62,603 bases of DNA from Flavobacterium psychrophilum (GTDB lineage: Bacteria > Bacteroidota > Bacteroidia > Flavobacteriales > Flavobacteriaceae): NCBI GenBank assembly GCA_003243255.1, contig QFQM01000010.1, positions 1-62,603 on the forward strand, read 5' to 3'. Shown here piece after piece: positions 42,439-51,633 of the stretch; position 1 is the stretch's first letter, and each line of letters starts with the position of its first letter. Below the pieces are notes generated by a model. That model made no database searches, was not told the DNA's origin, and saw nothing but the letters and a program-made list of their open reading frames with translations. The translations under genes were made by a program, and so were the position numbers.

Positions 42439-42572
42439 TACCACAGAGATACACAAAGTAGGCGCAAAGTTTCACAAAGATTCATTACTTCACAAAGTGA
42501 AGTTCTCAGAGAGCTCTTAAACCTCAAAAAACTTGGTGTATCTCTGAGTCAGCTTAGCGTATCTCTGTGGTA
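42439..42572. repeat. MITE-like element with TACCACAGAGATAC ends
   Basis: A 134-bp element with perfect 14-base terminal inverted repeats, TACCACAGAGATAC (42439-42452) and GTATCTCTGTGGTA (42559-42572). The interior has GCGCAAAG, CACAAAGTGAAG and CTCAGAGAGCTC. It fills most of the gap before ogt. A related, less perfect element is at 28515-28635. Confidence 0.85.
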
Positions 42573-42623
42573 CAAAAAATATTATTACTTTTACTCAACA
42601 ATCAAAAAATTCAACAATCCCAA

Positions 42624-43097
42624 ATGGAACAGGCCCATATAAAAACACCGCTTGGCATTGCCCTTATTGAAGGTGATGAAAACGGCATTACCAAAATATG
42701 GGTATTGGATGAAGAACTTCCGGTTTCTAAAAAAATGCCTACTGCTCTTAAAGAAGCCGCGCAACAACTAACCGAATATTTTGACGGAAAACGCAATACT
42801 TTTGATTTTCTGCTCAATCCGCAAGGGACAGATTTCCAGAAAAAGGTATGGAAGGCCCTGCTCGAAATCCCGTTTGGAAAGACAACATCTTACCAGGAAC
42901 TTTCCATAAAATTAGGCGATGTAAAAGCCATTCGCGCCGTGGCATCTGCTAATGGCAAAAATCCGCTTTGGGTAGTCGTGCCCTGCCACAGGGTTATTGG
43001 GTCTGATGGTTCGCTTACCGGATATGCCGGAGGATTATGGCGTAAAAAATGGCTGCTGGAACACGAAACACCTCCCATTCAGCAGAGTTTGTTTTGA
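42624..43097 (+). CDS. ogt: Methylated-DNA-protein-cysteine methyltransferase
   Basis: A 157-residue suicide repair protein that takes methyl groups from O6-methylguanine. The acceptor cysteine is C121 in VVPCHRVIGSDGSLTGYAGG, and the helix-turn-helix FGKTTSYQELSIKLGDVKAIRAVASANGKNP precedes it. The start is the ATG at 42624; the extra 19 codons upstream read through the repeat element. Length matches the short Ogt/MGMT class. A TACTTTTA near-match to the -7 motif lies about 35 bp upstream. Confidence 0.93.
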   Translation: MEQAHIKTPLGIALIEGDENGITKIWVLDEELPVSKKMPTALKEAAQQLTEYFDGKRNTFDFLLNPQGTDFQKKVWKALLEIPFGKTTSYQELSIKLGDVKAIRAVASANGKNPLWVVVPCHRVIGSDGSLTGYAGGLWRKKWLLEHETPPIQQSLF

Positions 43098-43120
43098 TTT
43101 TATTATTAAGGAAATTTATC

Positions 43121-43243
43121 AACCACCCCGCCCTACTCCCGATAACTATCGGGACTTCGAAGGAGGGGAATCCTACTCGTCTCCAATATACATAGGAGTG
43201 AGTTTCCCCTCCTTCGGAGGGGTGGCTGAAAGCCGGGGTGGTT
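43121..43243. repeat. MITE-like element with AACCACCCCG ends
   Basis: A 123-bp element with perfect 10-base terminal inverted repeats AACCACCCCG (43121-43130) and CGGGGTGGTT (43234-43243), inner inverted segments GAAGGAGGGGAA and TTCCCCTCCTTC, and a near-copy of the GATAGCTATC palindrome. It lies between ogt and the next gene. No coding content. Confidence 0.85.
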
Positions 43244-43311
43244 AATACTTAATCCTTTTTATTTGCATCCATTTTTTATGTAAATTCGTCATAACATCCT
43301 AACCGATACTT

Positions 43312-44526
43312 ATGAAAAAATTCCTTCTTTGGTTTGTCGGCATTTTTGCTGCAATCATTGTCCTGATGTACATTTTTGATGTTGATTATCTTATAAAAGC
43401 CGTTCGCGTGGTATACCTTCACGGCAAGACAACCGCCTATCTTGACGATTATACCCATTTTGATAACCGCACCATAAAAAAAGGCACTTCACAACCCTGG
43501 GCTACCCATAAGGAGTATAACAAAATAAAAGCAACCCAAAGACTTGAAGATGTTCATAAAGAACTGGGAACGGTAGCCTATCTCATCATTAAAAACGACA
43601 GCATCTGGCACGAAAGCTATTATGACGGTTATGGCAAAGACTCCAAATCGAACTCCTTCTCGATGGCCAAAACGGTAGTTACTGCCGCTATGTTCAAAGC
43701 CATTATGGAGGGCAAGATAAAAAGCCTCGACCAGCCTGTTTCCGACTATTTCCCTGAATTTAGCAAAGGCCTTGCCGCAAAACTTACTGTAGGCGATTTA
43801 TCTTCAATGAGCACAGGTCTTGACTGGGGCGAACAGTACAGCAGTGCCTTTTCCATTACTACCCGTGCTTACTTTGGCGACCACCTGTGGGATACCATGC
43901 TTGGAGTTCCTGTTATAAAAGAACCGGGTAAGGAATTCGAGTACGTAAGCGGTGCCACCGAACTACTGGCGATGGTAATTACCAAAGCTACCGGCGAAAC
44001 GCTTTCTGACTACGTATCTAAAAAATTCTGGCAGCCTATGGGAGCCGATAACGATGCGCTTTGGCAAATTGACAAACCCGATGGCATCGAAAAAGCTTAC
44101 TGCTGTATTGCGAGCAACGCCCGTGATTTTGCCCGTTTTGGCAAACTCCTCAAGCACAACGGTAAATGGAATAATGAGCAGATTTTAGACAGTACGGCTG
44201 TAGCCAAAATGACGCATGCGCGTTTCCCTGCTTCACCGCAATATGCCTATGGGGTTTGGCTAAACAACTATATGAGTAAAGAGATGTATTACCTGCGTGG
44301 GCACCTGGGCCAGTTTGTAATTGTGATTCCGGAAGATGATATCATCATCGTTCGCTTAGGCCATATCAAAGGTCTGCAAACCACGACCGACCCGCACAGC
44401 AACGACTTTTATGTATATGTAGACGAAGCCTACAAAATGATGGGACTTATGAAACCCAACGAAGGCAAAGGCAACAACCTGCCTATGACTAAAGAAGATG
44501 CAGAAGTAGCAGCAATGAAAAAGTAA
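43312..44526 (+). CDS. Class C beta-lactamase-like serine hydrolase
   Basis: A 404-residue membrane-anchored hydrolase (helix at about 3-22). The catalytic SxxK is S117-M-A-K120 in NSFSMAKTVV, the second motif is in YVSGATELLAMVI (Y-x-S form), and the third region is the HLGQFVIVIPEDD strand near the end. The family spans beta-lactamases, esterases and D-Ala peptidases; the last two fit a housekeeping copy better than antibiotic resistance. A TM anchor instead of a cleaved signal peptide is notable. Confidence 0.88.
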   Translation: MKKFLLWFVGIFAAIIVLMYIFDVDYLIKAVRVVYLHGKTTAYLDDYTHFDNRTIKKGTSQPWATHKEYNKIKATQRLEDVHKELGTVAYLIIKNDSIWHESYYDGYGKDSKSNSFSMAKTVVTAAMFKAIMEGKIKSLDQPVSDYFPEFSKGLAAKLTVGDLSSMSTGLDWGEQYSSAFSITTRAYFGDHLWDTMLGVPVIKEPGKEFEYVSGATELLAMVITKATGETLSDYVSKKFWQPMGADNDALWQIDKPDGIEKAYCCIASNARDFARFGKLLKHNGKWNNEQILDSTAVAKMTHARFPASPQYAYGVWLNNYMSKEMYYLRGHLGQFVIVIPEDDIIIVRLGHIKGLQTTTDPHSNDFYVYVDEAYKMMGLMKPNEGKGNNLPMTKEDAEVAAMKK

Positions 44527-44536
44527 CACTCGCGGG

Positions 44537-44604
44537 TGTCATTCTGAACGCAGCGCAGCGTAGTGAAGAATCTCTACAAAGATCCTTCCTTCGTCAGGAT
44601 GACA
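44537..44604. repeat. MITE-like element, TGTCATTCTGA ends
   Basis: A 68-bp element with near-perfect inverted ends TGTCATTCTGA and TCAGGATGACA, and an interior with GCAGCGCAGCGTAGTGAAGAATC. Related to 47177-47271, which carries the same interior motif. Confidence 0.8.
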
Positions 44605-44621
44605 AAAAAGCCTTAAACATT

Positions 44622-45335
44622 ATGCTAGAAAGAATAAATCTCGAAAATATACTTTTCCTTGATATAGAAACGGTTCCTGAGCAACCTAACTATACCCTTC
44701 TTGACGAAGAGACCCAGCTTCTTTACGACCTTAAAACACATTATCAGCGTAAAGACGGGCAATCACCCGAAGAATTTTATGAAAAAGCAGGTATCTGGGC
44801 CGAGTTCGGTAAAATCGTATGCCTTTCGGTAGGATATTTTACCTTTAAGGGAGATATCCGCCACTTCAGGGTAACGTCTTTTCATGGGGAAGAGTCAAAA
44901 ATATTAAAAGACTTCAACAACCTGCTGAATAATCACTTCAGCCAGCCACAACATATTATGTGCGGGCACAATGCTAAGGAATTCGACTTCCCATTCATTG
45001 CGCGTCGTATGATCATCAACAATATTGCGATACCGTTGAAATTAAACCTTTTCGGCAAAAAACCGTGGGAAGTACCCCATCTGGACACCATGGAGCTTTG
45101 GAAATTTGGCGATTATAAAAGCTTTACCTCCTTAAAGCTGCTCACCAAAATATTAGGCATTCCCTCGCCCAAAGGCGACATCGATGGCAGCCAGGTAGGC
45201 TATGTATACCACGTAGAGAAAGACATTGACCGTATAGTGACCTACTGCGAAAAAGACGTTATTGCCGTGGCACAGGTACTGCTTCGTTTTAGAAGAGAAG
45301 AGCTTTTGGTGGATGATGAGATTATACATGTGTAG
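44622..45335 (+). CDS. 3'-5' exonuclease (DNA polymerase B-like exonuclease family)
   Basis: A 237-residue DnaQ-fold exonuclease. The first acidic motif D14-x-E16 is in LFLDIETVPEQ; the second is in CGHNAKEFDFPFIARR; the third region is YCEKDVIAVAQVLLRF. This layout and the long middle loop (TFKGDIRHFRVTSFHGEE) fit the PolB-like exonuclease family PF10108. It probably acts in DNA repair or as a stand-alone nuclease; substrate unproven. Confidence 0.9.
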   Translation: MLERINLENILFLDIETVPEQPNYTLLDEETQLLYDLKTHYQRKDGQSPEEFYEKAGIWAEFGKIVCLSVGYFTFKGDIRHFRVTSFHGEESKILKDFNNLLNNHFSQPQHIMCGHNAKEFDFPFIARRMIINNIAIPLKLNLFGKKPWEVPHLDTMELWKFGDYKSFTSLKLLTKILGIPSPKGDIDGSQVGYVYHVEKDIDRIVTYCEKDVIAVAQVLLRFRREELLVDDEIIHV

Positions 45336-45339
45336 CATT

Positions 45340-45430
45340 AGTCTGATGTCGGAAGTCCGATGCTACAGCCAATATCTCTAACATTTTACCACTCCACACA
45401 TCAGACTTCGGACCTCGGACATCCGACTAA
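45340..45430. repeat. Dispersed repeat, TCCGATGTCGGAAG type
   Basis: Words GTCGGAAGTCCGATG and CAGACTTCGGACCTCGGACATCCGAC lie as an imperfect inverted pair between the exonuclease and ABC genes. A copy of the word recurs at about 47138-47160 (GTCCGATGTCGGATGTC). No open frame. Confidence 0.6.
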
Positions 45431-45448
45431 ATTCATTACTTTTACTTC

Positions 45449-47134
45449 ATGAACAACCCTCTGCTCCACATAGATCACGTTACCATTTCAGCCCGAAAAG
45501 AGGGCCAGTGGATTCCCATAGTAAAAAACAGTTCGTTTACCTTAAACGAGAATGAAATACTGGGTATAGTGGGCGAATCAGGTTCAGGTAAATCGGTTAC
45601 TTCATTAGCCGTTATGGGCTTATTACCAAAAGGTATATTGGCTATAACCGAGGGTAAAATTGATTTTGACGGCAAGGATATTTCGGCCATGAGCCAAAAG
45701 GAGCTTCGCAGTCTCCGTGGAAATGACATTGCGATGATCTTTCAGGAGCCTATGAGTTCGCTTAATCCATCATTAAAATGTGGCTATCAGGTAGAGGAGA
45801 TATTAAAGGAGCATACAAACCTTAGCGCGGCAGCAATAAAACAGGAGGTGCTTTCGCTTTTTGAAAAAGTAAAACTTCCGAACCCTGAAAAGATATACAA
45901 TCGCTATCCGCATGAGATATCGGGTGGTCAAAAGCAGCGCGTTATGATCGCTATGGCCATTGCCTGCAAGCCTAAAATACTTATTGCTGATGAGCCTACC
46001 ACAGCTCTCGACGTTACTGTTCAGCAGGAAATCATACTGTTGCTGAAAGAACTGCAGCAGGAAACCAAAATGAGTATTATCTTTATTTCGCACGACCTGT
46101 CGCTGGTATCAGAGATTGCCAACAGGGTCATCGTGATGTTTAGGGGTGAAATCGTTGAACAGGGTGAATCGGCAGAAATATTCCACAATCCAAAACATAC
46201 GTATACCAAAGCACTCATCAGTTCGCGTCCATCACTTGATGTACGCCTTAAGCGACTGCCTACAATACAGGACTATCTTGAAGGTACTGTAAACCCTGAA
46301 GAGATCACACCACAGCAGCGCGCTGCACATCTTGAAAAACTATACAGCCAAACGCCATTGCTTGAAGTGAAGAATGTAGAAAAAGAATACGTTTCCTCAG
46401 CCGGGCTATTCGGTAAAAATGTGCACTTTAAAGCGGTTGACGATGTAAGCTTTAAAATATACGAAGGCGAAACCCTTGGACTTGTTGGCGAATCGGGTTG
46501 TGGTAAGTCGACTTTAGGCAATGCCATATTACAGTTGGACAAAGCTACTGCCGGAACTATACTATACCGTGGTGTTGACCTGACCAAATTATCTTCATCG
46601 GCCATCCGCGACCTGCGTAAAGAGATACAGATCATTTTCCAGGACCCCTATTCGTCACTTAACCCACGTATTACCGTAGGAAAAGCCATCATGGAACCCA
46701 TGAAAGTACACAAGCTTTACAAGAACGACAAGGAACGTCGTGAAAAGACCATCGAAATACTGAACCGTGTAGGATTGGGCGAAGAGCACTTTAACCGTTA
46801 CCCACATGAGTTTTCGGGAGGGCAGCGGCAACGTATCGGGATTGCCCGAACGATTGCCCTGCAACCCAAACTTATCGTTTGTGATGAGTCGGTATCAGCG
46901 CTGGATATTTCGGTACAGGCACAGGTCCTTAACCTGCTTAACGAACTAAAGGAAAACTTTGGGTTTACCTATATCTTCATTTCGCACGACCTTGCCGTGG
47001 TAAAATATATGAGCGACCAGGTACTGGTAATGAACAAAGGAAAAATCGAAGAAATGAATGAAGCCGATGCCCTGTATGCGCATCCTCAGAAAGAATATAC
47101 TAAAAAGCTAATTGCAGCTATCCCGAAGAGTTAG
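45449..47134 (+). CDS. Double ABC ATPase of a peptide/nickel-type importer
   Basis: A 561-residue cytoplasmic ATPase carrying two complete ABC modules in one chain, like a DppD-DppF fusion (as in GsiA or YejF). Module 1: Walker A GESGSGKSVTS, signature ISGGQKQR, Walker B ILIADEPTTALD. Module 2: Walker A GESGCGKSTLG, signature FSGGQRQR, Walker B LIVCDESVSALD. Each has the oligopeptide-type segment following its nucleotide fold. Its permease and binding protein are not in the window. The substrate is most likely a peptide or similar solute. A near -7 motif TACTTTTA lies upstream. Confidence 0.92.
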   Translation: MNNPLLHIDHVTISARKEGQWIPIVKNSSFTLNENEILGIVGESGSGKSVTSLAVMGLLPKGILAITEGKIDFDGKDISAMSQKELRSLRGNDIAMIFQEPMSSLNPSLKCGYQVEEILKEHTNLSAAAIKQEVLSLFEKVKLPNPEKIYNRYPHEISGGQKQRVMIAMAIACKPKILIADEPTTALDVTVQQEIILLLKELQQETKMSIIFISHDLSLVSEIANRVIVMFRGEIVEQGESAEIFHNPKHTYTKALISSRPSLDVRLKRLPTIQDYLEGTVNPEEITPQQRAAHLEKLYSQTPLLEVKNVEKEYVSSAGLFGKNVHFKAVDDVSFKIYEGETLGLVGESGCGKSTLGNAILQLDKATAGTILYRGVDLTKLSSSAIRDLRKEIQIIFQDPYSSLNPRITVGKAIMEPMKVHKLYKNDKERREKTIEILNRVGLGEEHFNRYPHEFSGGQRQRIGIARTIALQPKLIVCDESVSALDISVQAQVLNLLNELKENFGFTYIFISHDLAVVKYMSDQVLVMNKGKIEEMNEADALYAHPQKEYTKKLIAAIPKS

Positions 47135-47176
47135 TTTTGTCCGATGTCGGATGTCTGAAGCTAAATTAGGCGTGTG

Positions 47177-47271
47177 TGTCATTCTGAATGGAGCGCAGCG
47201 TAATGAAGAATCTCTAATAGAGTGTGCAAAATATTGATTCTTCACTTCATTTCATTACGTTCAGAATGACA
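47177..47271. repeat. MITE-like element, TGTCATTCTGAA ends
   Basis: A 95-bp element with perfect inverted ends TGTCATTCTGAA and TTCAGAATGACA, and the interior word GAGCGCAGCGTAATGAAGAATC shared with 44537-44604. Confidence 0.85.
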
Positions 47272-47286
47272 GAACCAATCAACAAT

Positions 47287-47316
47287 AAAAAAAGCCCTTT
47301 CGATTGAAAGGGCTTT
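47287..47316 (-). terminator. Terminator of the CoA-transferase operon
   Basis: Arms AAAGCCCTTTC and GAAAGGGCTTT around GATT. On the minus strand a run of T follows, so it ends the scoA-scoB unit. Confidence 0.85.
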
Positions 47317-47337
47317 ACTGTAATAAAAATCTAAAGA

Positions 47338-47997
47338 TTAATCAATCACCATTTCAGGGATATCGCCCTCAATGATAAGATTACCTTCAGTTGCATTTTT
47401 AATATCTTCTACGGTTACGCCCGGAGCGCGCTCTAATAATTTAAAACCTTCCGGCACAACTTCTATAACAGCAAGTTCTGTAACGATCTTCTTAACGCAG
47501 CCTACGCCTGTTAGCGGCAATGAACAGCGTTTAAGCAGTTTGCTTTCGCCGGCTTTGTTTACATGCATCATGGCAACGATAATATTCTCGGCAGATGCCA
47601 CAAGATCCATAGCACCACCCATACCTTTTACCATTTTACCCGGAATCTTCCAGTTAGCTATATCTCCGTTCTCTGCTACTTCCATAGCACCAAGAATGGT
47701 AAGGTCTACCTTCTGTGCACGAATCATTCCGAAGCTTAGTGCCGAATCAAAGAATGATGCTCCCGGTAATGTTGTTATCGTTTGTTTTCCCGCGTTGATG
47801 ATATCAGCATCCTCCTCACCCTCAAACGGAAACGGACCCATGCCCAATACCCCGTTCTCACTCTGGAATTCTACCGATATATCATGCCTTACATAATTGG
47901 CAACAAGGGTTGGTATACCAATACCAAGGTTAACAAAGTAACCATCTTTTACTTCTTTCGCTATCCTTTTTGCGATTTGTTCCTTTCCTAGTGCCAT
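47338..47997 (-). CDS. scoB: 3-oxoacid CoA-transferase subunit B
   Basis: A 219-residue subunit of succinyl-CoA:3-ketoacid CoA-transferase. The catalytic glutamate is E47 in FQSENGVLGMGPFP. Other family segments: VNLGIGIPTLVANYV and GAMEVAENGDIANWKIPGKM. It pairs with subunit A one base upstream. The enzyme swaps CoA between acetoacetate and succinyl-CoA (ketone-body or butyrate metabolism). Length normal. Confidence 0.94.
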   Translation of the reverse strand: MALGKEQIAKRIAKEVKDGYFVNLGIGIPTLVANYVRHDISVEFQSENGVLGMGPFPFEGEEDADIINAGKQTITTLPGASFFDSALSFGMIRAQKVDLTILGAMEVAENGDIANWKIPGKMVKGMGGAMDLVASAENIIVAMMHVNKAGESKLLKRCSLPLTGVGCVKKIVTELAVIEVVPEGFKLLERAPGVTVEDIKNATEGNLIIEGDIPEMVID

Positions 47998-47998
47998 A

Positions 47999-48700
47999 TT
48001 AACTTCTTTGTCTTACTGTTCGTTGTTCAATGCGTTTCTCGTATCGTTCCCCTTGAAATATTCGTTGAACGAATATGCCCGGGATATGGATCTGGTTCGG
48101 GTCAAGTTCACCAGCCGGAACAAGCTCTTCTACCTCAGCGATAGTAATTTTCGCAGCACCCGCCATACATGAGTTAAAGTTCCTCGCGGTACCTTTAAAG
48201 ATAAGATTACCCGCTTCGTCACCCTTCCATGCTTTTACAATAGAAAACTCAGCTTTAAAAGCCTCTTCCATAATATGCATCTTTCCATTGAATTCACGTG
48301 CTTCTTTACCTTCGGCCACTTCAGTCCCATAACCTGCAGGTGTAAAGAATGCGGGGATTCCTGCCTGTGCAGCACGGCATTTTTCAGCTAGGGTTCCTTG
48401 TGGTGTAAGCTCTACTTCAAGCTCACCACTAAGCATTTGTCTTTCAAACTCAGCATTTTCGCCAACGTATGACGATATCATTTTTTTGATCTGTTTCTTT
48501 TGCAGCAGTAATCCAAGTCCAAAATCATCAACACCTGCATTGTTAGAGATACAGGTAAGATTTGTGGTTCCTTTTTTAACCAGTTCGTTAATGCTGTTCT
48601 CCGGAATACCGCAAAGGCCAAAGCCTCCAAGCATTATGGTTACGCCGTCTTTTATATCGTGCAGCGCTTCCCCAACGTTTTGCACTTTTTTATTAATCAT
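47999..48700 (-). CDS. scoA: 3-oxoacid CoA-transferase subunit A
   Basis: A 233-residue partner subunit. It begins [36 protein letters not shown], the subunit A signature, and has [11 protein letters not shown] and [28 protein letters not shown] segments. Its stop is one base before the scoB ATG, so the complex is made from a single message. Confidence 0.94.
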   Translation of the reverse strand: MINKKVQNVGEALHDIKDGVTIMLGGFGLCGIPENSINELVKKGTTNLTCISNNAGVDDFGLGLLLQKKQIKKMISSYVGENAEFERQMLSGELEVELTPQGTLAEKCRAAQAGIPAFFTPAGYGTEVAEGKEAREFNGKMHIMEEAFKAEFSIVKAWKGDEAGNLIFKGTARNFNSCMAGAAKITIAEVEELVPAGELDPNQIHIPGIFVQRIFQGERYEKRIEQRTVRQRS

Positions 48701-48737
48701 ACAATAGAATTTAGTTTTCGCGCATAAATATATAAAA

Positions 48738-48761
48738 AAACGCCTTCTTTCGAAGACGTTT
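48738..48761 (-). terminator. Terminator of the PBP1A gene
   Basis: Arms AACGCCTTC and GAAGACGTT (one G-T pair), followed on the minus strand by seven T. Twelve bp past the stop. Confidence 0.75.
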
Positions 48762-48772
48762 GTTAATTAATT

Positions 48773-51112
48773 TTAAAGTCCGCCAAACTCTGACATATCA
48801 ATATCCAGTGAGTCTGTTGCGGTAGTATCCTTGACGACTGGCTTGGCACAATCCACCTTGATGGAGAGGTTTGCCGGCCGTTCGAATGGTCTTTCAGATA
48901 TTTTATAAACCATAGTGTCATCGGCATAACATTTCTTCATGAATAAACCGAATATCGGTAGTGCCATGGTAGCACCCTGACCGTAGATAAGGCCTTTAAA
49001 GTGAGCCGAACGGTCTTCGTTACCTACCCATACACCTGTAGCAAGATTTGGCACCATACCGATGAACCAACCGTCAGACTGGTTCTGTGTCGTACCCGTT
49101 TTACCGGCAACAGGGTTAACTATCTTATAAGGATAACCCGTCATACGGTTATAGCCCGTACCTCCGGCACCGCCCCATTTCAGCCTTGCTCCCGATCCAC
49201 TTTCGGTAACACCCTCAAGTAATTTGATGATGGCATAGGCAATATCTTTACTCATAACGTCTTTGGTTTCCATTTTGCTCTGGAAAAGCAATACGCCATT
49301 TTTGTCTTCAATTTTATTGATAACGGTAGGTTTAATATACACCCCCTGATTGGCAAAGGTACTATAGGCCGCAACCATGTCGCTAACCGTGATATCAACC
49401 GCACCAAGGGCAATAGATGGCTGCTCCGGGATATCGCTTTCAACACCCAGCTTACGCGTAAGGTCTACTACTGCTTTAGGGCCTACCCTGTCTATCAGTT
49501 TAGCCGAGATTGTATTAACCGAATAAGCAAGAGCTTTTTTAAGTGTTATCGGACCCATGAACTGTCCGTTAGAGTTTTGCGGATTCCAGTCGGCATCAAT
49601 GCCATACTTACCTTTCGGCATACTGAATGGCGCATCAACCACAGTATCACACGGCGATAAATGCAGTTGCTCGATAGCTGCCGCATATACGAATGGCTTA
49701 AAGGTAGAACCTACCTGCCTTGCTCCCTGCTGCACGTGGTCATACTGGAAGTGTTTGTAGTTGATACCCCCAACCCATGCCTTTACGTGCCCATCAATTG
49801 GGCTCATTGACATAACACCCGTCTGAAGGAAGTGTTTGTAATAACGGATAGAATCAAGCGGAGTCATTACCGTATCTCTCTCTCCTTTCCAGGTAAAGAC
49901 AGTCATGTCAGTCTTCACTTTAAATGATGCGATGATATCATCTTCATCTTTGCCTTCGTCAGTCATTATTCTCCAACGCTCCGAATTGCGCATTGCACGA
50001 TCTAGTATCTTATCGGTCTCAGCCTTAGAAATATTTACGAAAGGTGCATTCGTGTTCTTTTTCTGCTGGATAAAGAATTCCTCCTGAAGGTTAGCCAAAT
50101 GCTCGTGTACTGCCTCCTCGGCATACTGCTGCATTTTAGAATCGATAGTAGTATATATCTTAAGTCCGTCACGGTAAATATCATATTCCGACCCGTCATC
50201 TTTTTTGTTTTCCTTAGCCCATTTTTTCATGTAATCCCTAAGGTACTCCCTAAAATAGGTCGCAACACCTTCGTTGTGGCTTTCAGGATTATAATTTGTA
50301 ACAATAGGCTGAGCAGCAAGTTTCTCTTTTACCGATTCATCCAGTTTGCCATATTTCACCATCTGGCTCAATACAGTATTTCTCCTGTCAAATACAAGCT
50401 TTTTCCTTTTTTCCCTCATCGGATTGAAGTACGAAGGATTTTTAAGCATCCCTACAAGTACTGCCGCCTCTTCAACCTTAAGGTTTTTAGGCTCTTTACC
50501 AAAGTATATTTTTGATGCTGAACGTATACCCACAGCATTGTTTACAAAGTCAACCGTATTGAAGTACATCGCAATGATCTCTTCTTTGGTATACTGTCTT
50601 TCAAGTTTGGTTGCAATAATCCATTCTTTAGCTTTCTGCACAATCCTGAAAAGGAAGAATCTTGAACCTTCGCCATGGAAAAGGTTTTTAGCCAGCTGTT
50701 GCGTAATGGTACTTGCACCACCGCTGCTTCCCAGGGTAGCCACAGCCCTTAGCGTACCTTTAGTATCGATGCCTGAGTGTTCAAAGAAACGTTCATCTTC
50801 CGTAGCTATAAGTGCATCTACCAGTGATTTAGGCAAATCGGCATATTTTACCGGAGTACGGTTCTCAAGGTAAAATTTACCTATAGTCTGACCGTCTTCA
50901 GAGATGATCTCTGTTGCCACGTTAGAATCCGGATTTTCCAGCTGTTCAAAGTCCGGCATTCTACCGAATACACCCCATGAAGCCAAAAGGAAAAACAGGA
51001 ATACCGACGCTAAGCCGATCCCGAATATCTTCCAGAATTTTTTTACGTAATATCCGGCCGGATGGTCTCCGGAACCTGCATTTGATTTTTTAGTTGTCTT
51101 CTTTATCGCCAT
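48773..51112 (-). CDS. Class A penicillin-binding protein (PBP1A)
   Basis: A 779-residue bifunctional peptidoglycan synthase. N-terminal helix (about 32-50); GT51 transglycosylase domain with EDERFFEHSGIDTKGTLRA (catalytic Glu) and GASTITQQLAKNLF; transpeptidase with SxxK in GSTFKPFVYA, SVN in AYSVNTISAK and KTGTT in VAGKTGTTQNQSDGW. Start is the ATG at 51112; an in-frame TTG two codons earlier is possible. It lies 8 bp behind gldH, so cell-wall synthesis is co-transcribed with a gliding protein. Confidence 0.95.
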   Translation of the reverse strand: MAIKKTTKKSNAGSGDHPAGYYVKKFWKIFGIGLASVFLFFLLASWGVFGRMPDFEQLENPDSNVATEIISEDGQTIGKFYLENRTPVKYADLPKSLVDALIATEDERFFEHSGIDTKGTLRAVATLGSSGGASTITQQLAKNLFHGEGSRFFLFRIVQKAKEWIIATKLERQYTKEEIIAMYFNTVDFVNNAVGIRSASKIYFGKEPKNLKVEEAAVLVGMLKNPSYFNPMREKRKKLVFDRRNTVLSQMVKYGKLDESVKEKLAAQPIVTNYNPESHNEGVATYFREYLRDYMKKWAKENKKDDGSEYDIYRDGLKIYTTIDSKMQQYAEEAVHEHLANLQEEFFIQQKKNTNAPFVNISKAETDKILDRAMRNSERWRIMTDEGKDEDDIIASFKVKTDMTVFTWKGERDTVMTPLDSIRYYKHFLQTGVMSMSPIDGHVKAWVGGINYKHFQYDHVQQGARQVGSTFKPFVYAAAIEQLHLSPCDTVVDAPFSMPKGKYGIDADWNPQNSNGQFMGPITLKKALAYSVNTISAKLIDRVGPKAVVDLTRKLGVESDIPEQPSIALGAVDITVSDMVAAYSTFANQGVYIKPTVINKIEDKNGVLLFQSKMETKDVMSKDIAYAIIKLLEGVTESGSGARLKWGGAGGTGYNRMTGYPYKIVNPVAGKTGTTQNQSDGWFIGMVPNLATGVWVGNEDRSAHFKGLIYGQGATMALPIFGLFMKKCYADDTMVYKISERPFERPANLSIKVDCAKPVVKDTTATDSLDIDMSEFGGL

Positions 51113-51120
51113 CTTCAATA

Positions 51121-51633
51121 TTATTCTGTTGACTCAATCCTGAAACCTACATCCGTTACCCCGTCAAGCTCGTTTACGCCCGGTACTTCACCGCCTTTTC
51201 TAACAGCATGCTGAATTGTAACGGTATACTTACCAGCTTTAGGGAATCTTTGATTTTCCTTGTACCAAAGCTTGCTCTCCTTAATATCGGTAAAGCCTTC
51301 GCCCATAAGACTGCCATCAGGGTTTGCCATAGGATATTCCAGCGTATCTACCTTTACCAGCTTGCTTCCCGGCTCCTGCATCTGAACGATCAGGAACAGG
51401 TTATTATACGGATAATCATTGTTATTCCTAACGTTAATAAACATATTATATTTTGACACCGTATCCTTTTGGTCAAAGCTAAAAGACACTTTCTCGTCTT
51501 TTTTCCACTTGCCGTCAAGTCCCTTGTATTCATCAAATACACGATTCTTGTCGCATGAGCTTACCAAAAGAAGCATGCCAAAAACCGCAAGGCTATTCCG
51601 TAGGGCTGCCACCGGTATTCTTGTCGTTACCAT
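51121..51633 (-). CDS. gldH: Gliding motility lipoprotein GldH
   Basis: A 170-residue lipoprotein needed for gliding (and linked to the Gld/type IX machinery) in flavobacteria. Lipobox VSSC lies in FGMLLLVSSCDKNRVFDEY; the mature part has NMFINVRNNNDYPYNNLFLIV and WYKENQRFPKAGKYTVTIQHA. The open frame runs on to 51876 but those residues are ricT shadow. I choose the ATG at 51633; a GTG at 51612 is the alternative. Either start lies inside the 3' end of ricT (41 or 20 bp overlap). This gene strongly marks the organism as a flavobacterium. Confidence 0.9.
   Translation of the reverse strand: MVTTRIPVAALRNSLAVFGMLLLVSSCDKNRVFDEYKGLDGKWKKDEKVSFSFDQKDTVSKYNMFINVRNNNDYPYNNLFLIVQMQEPGSKLVKVDTLEYPMANPDGSLMGEGFTDIKESKLWYKENQRFPKAGKYTVTIQHAVRKGGEVPGVNELDGVTDVGFRIESTE

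Noticed and set aside
43312..44526. Antibiotic-resistance beta-lactamase
   Set aside because: The SxxK fold is shared by esterases and peptidases; a membrane anchor and Y-x-S motif do not show lactamase activity.
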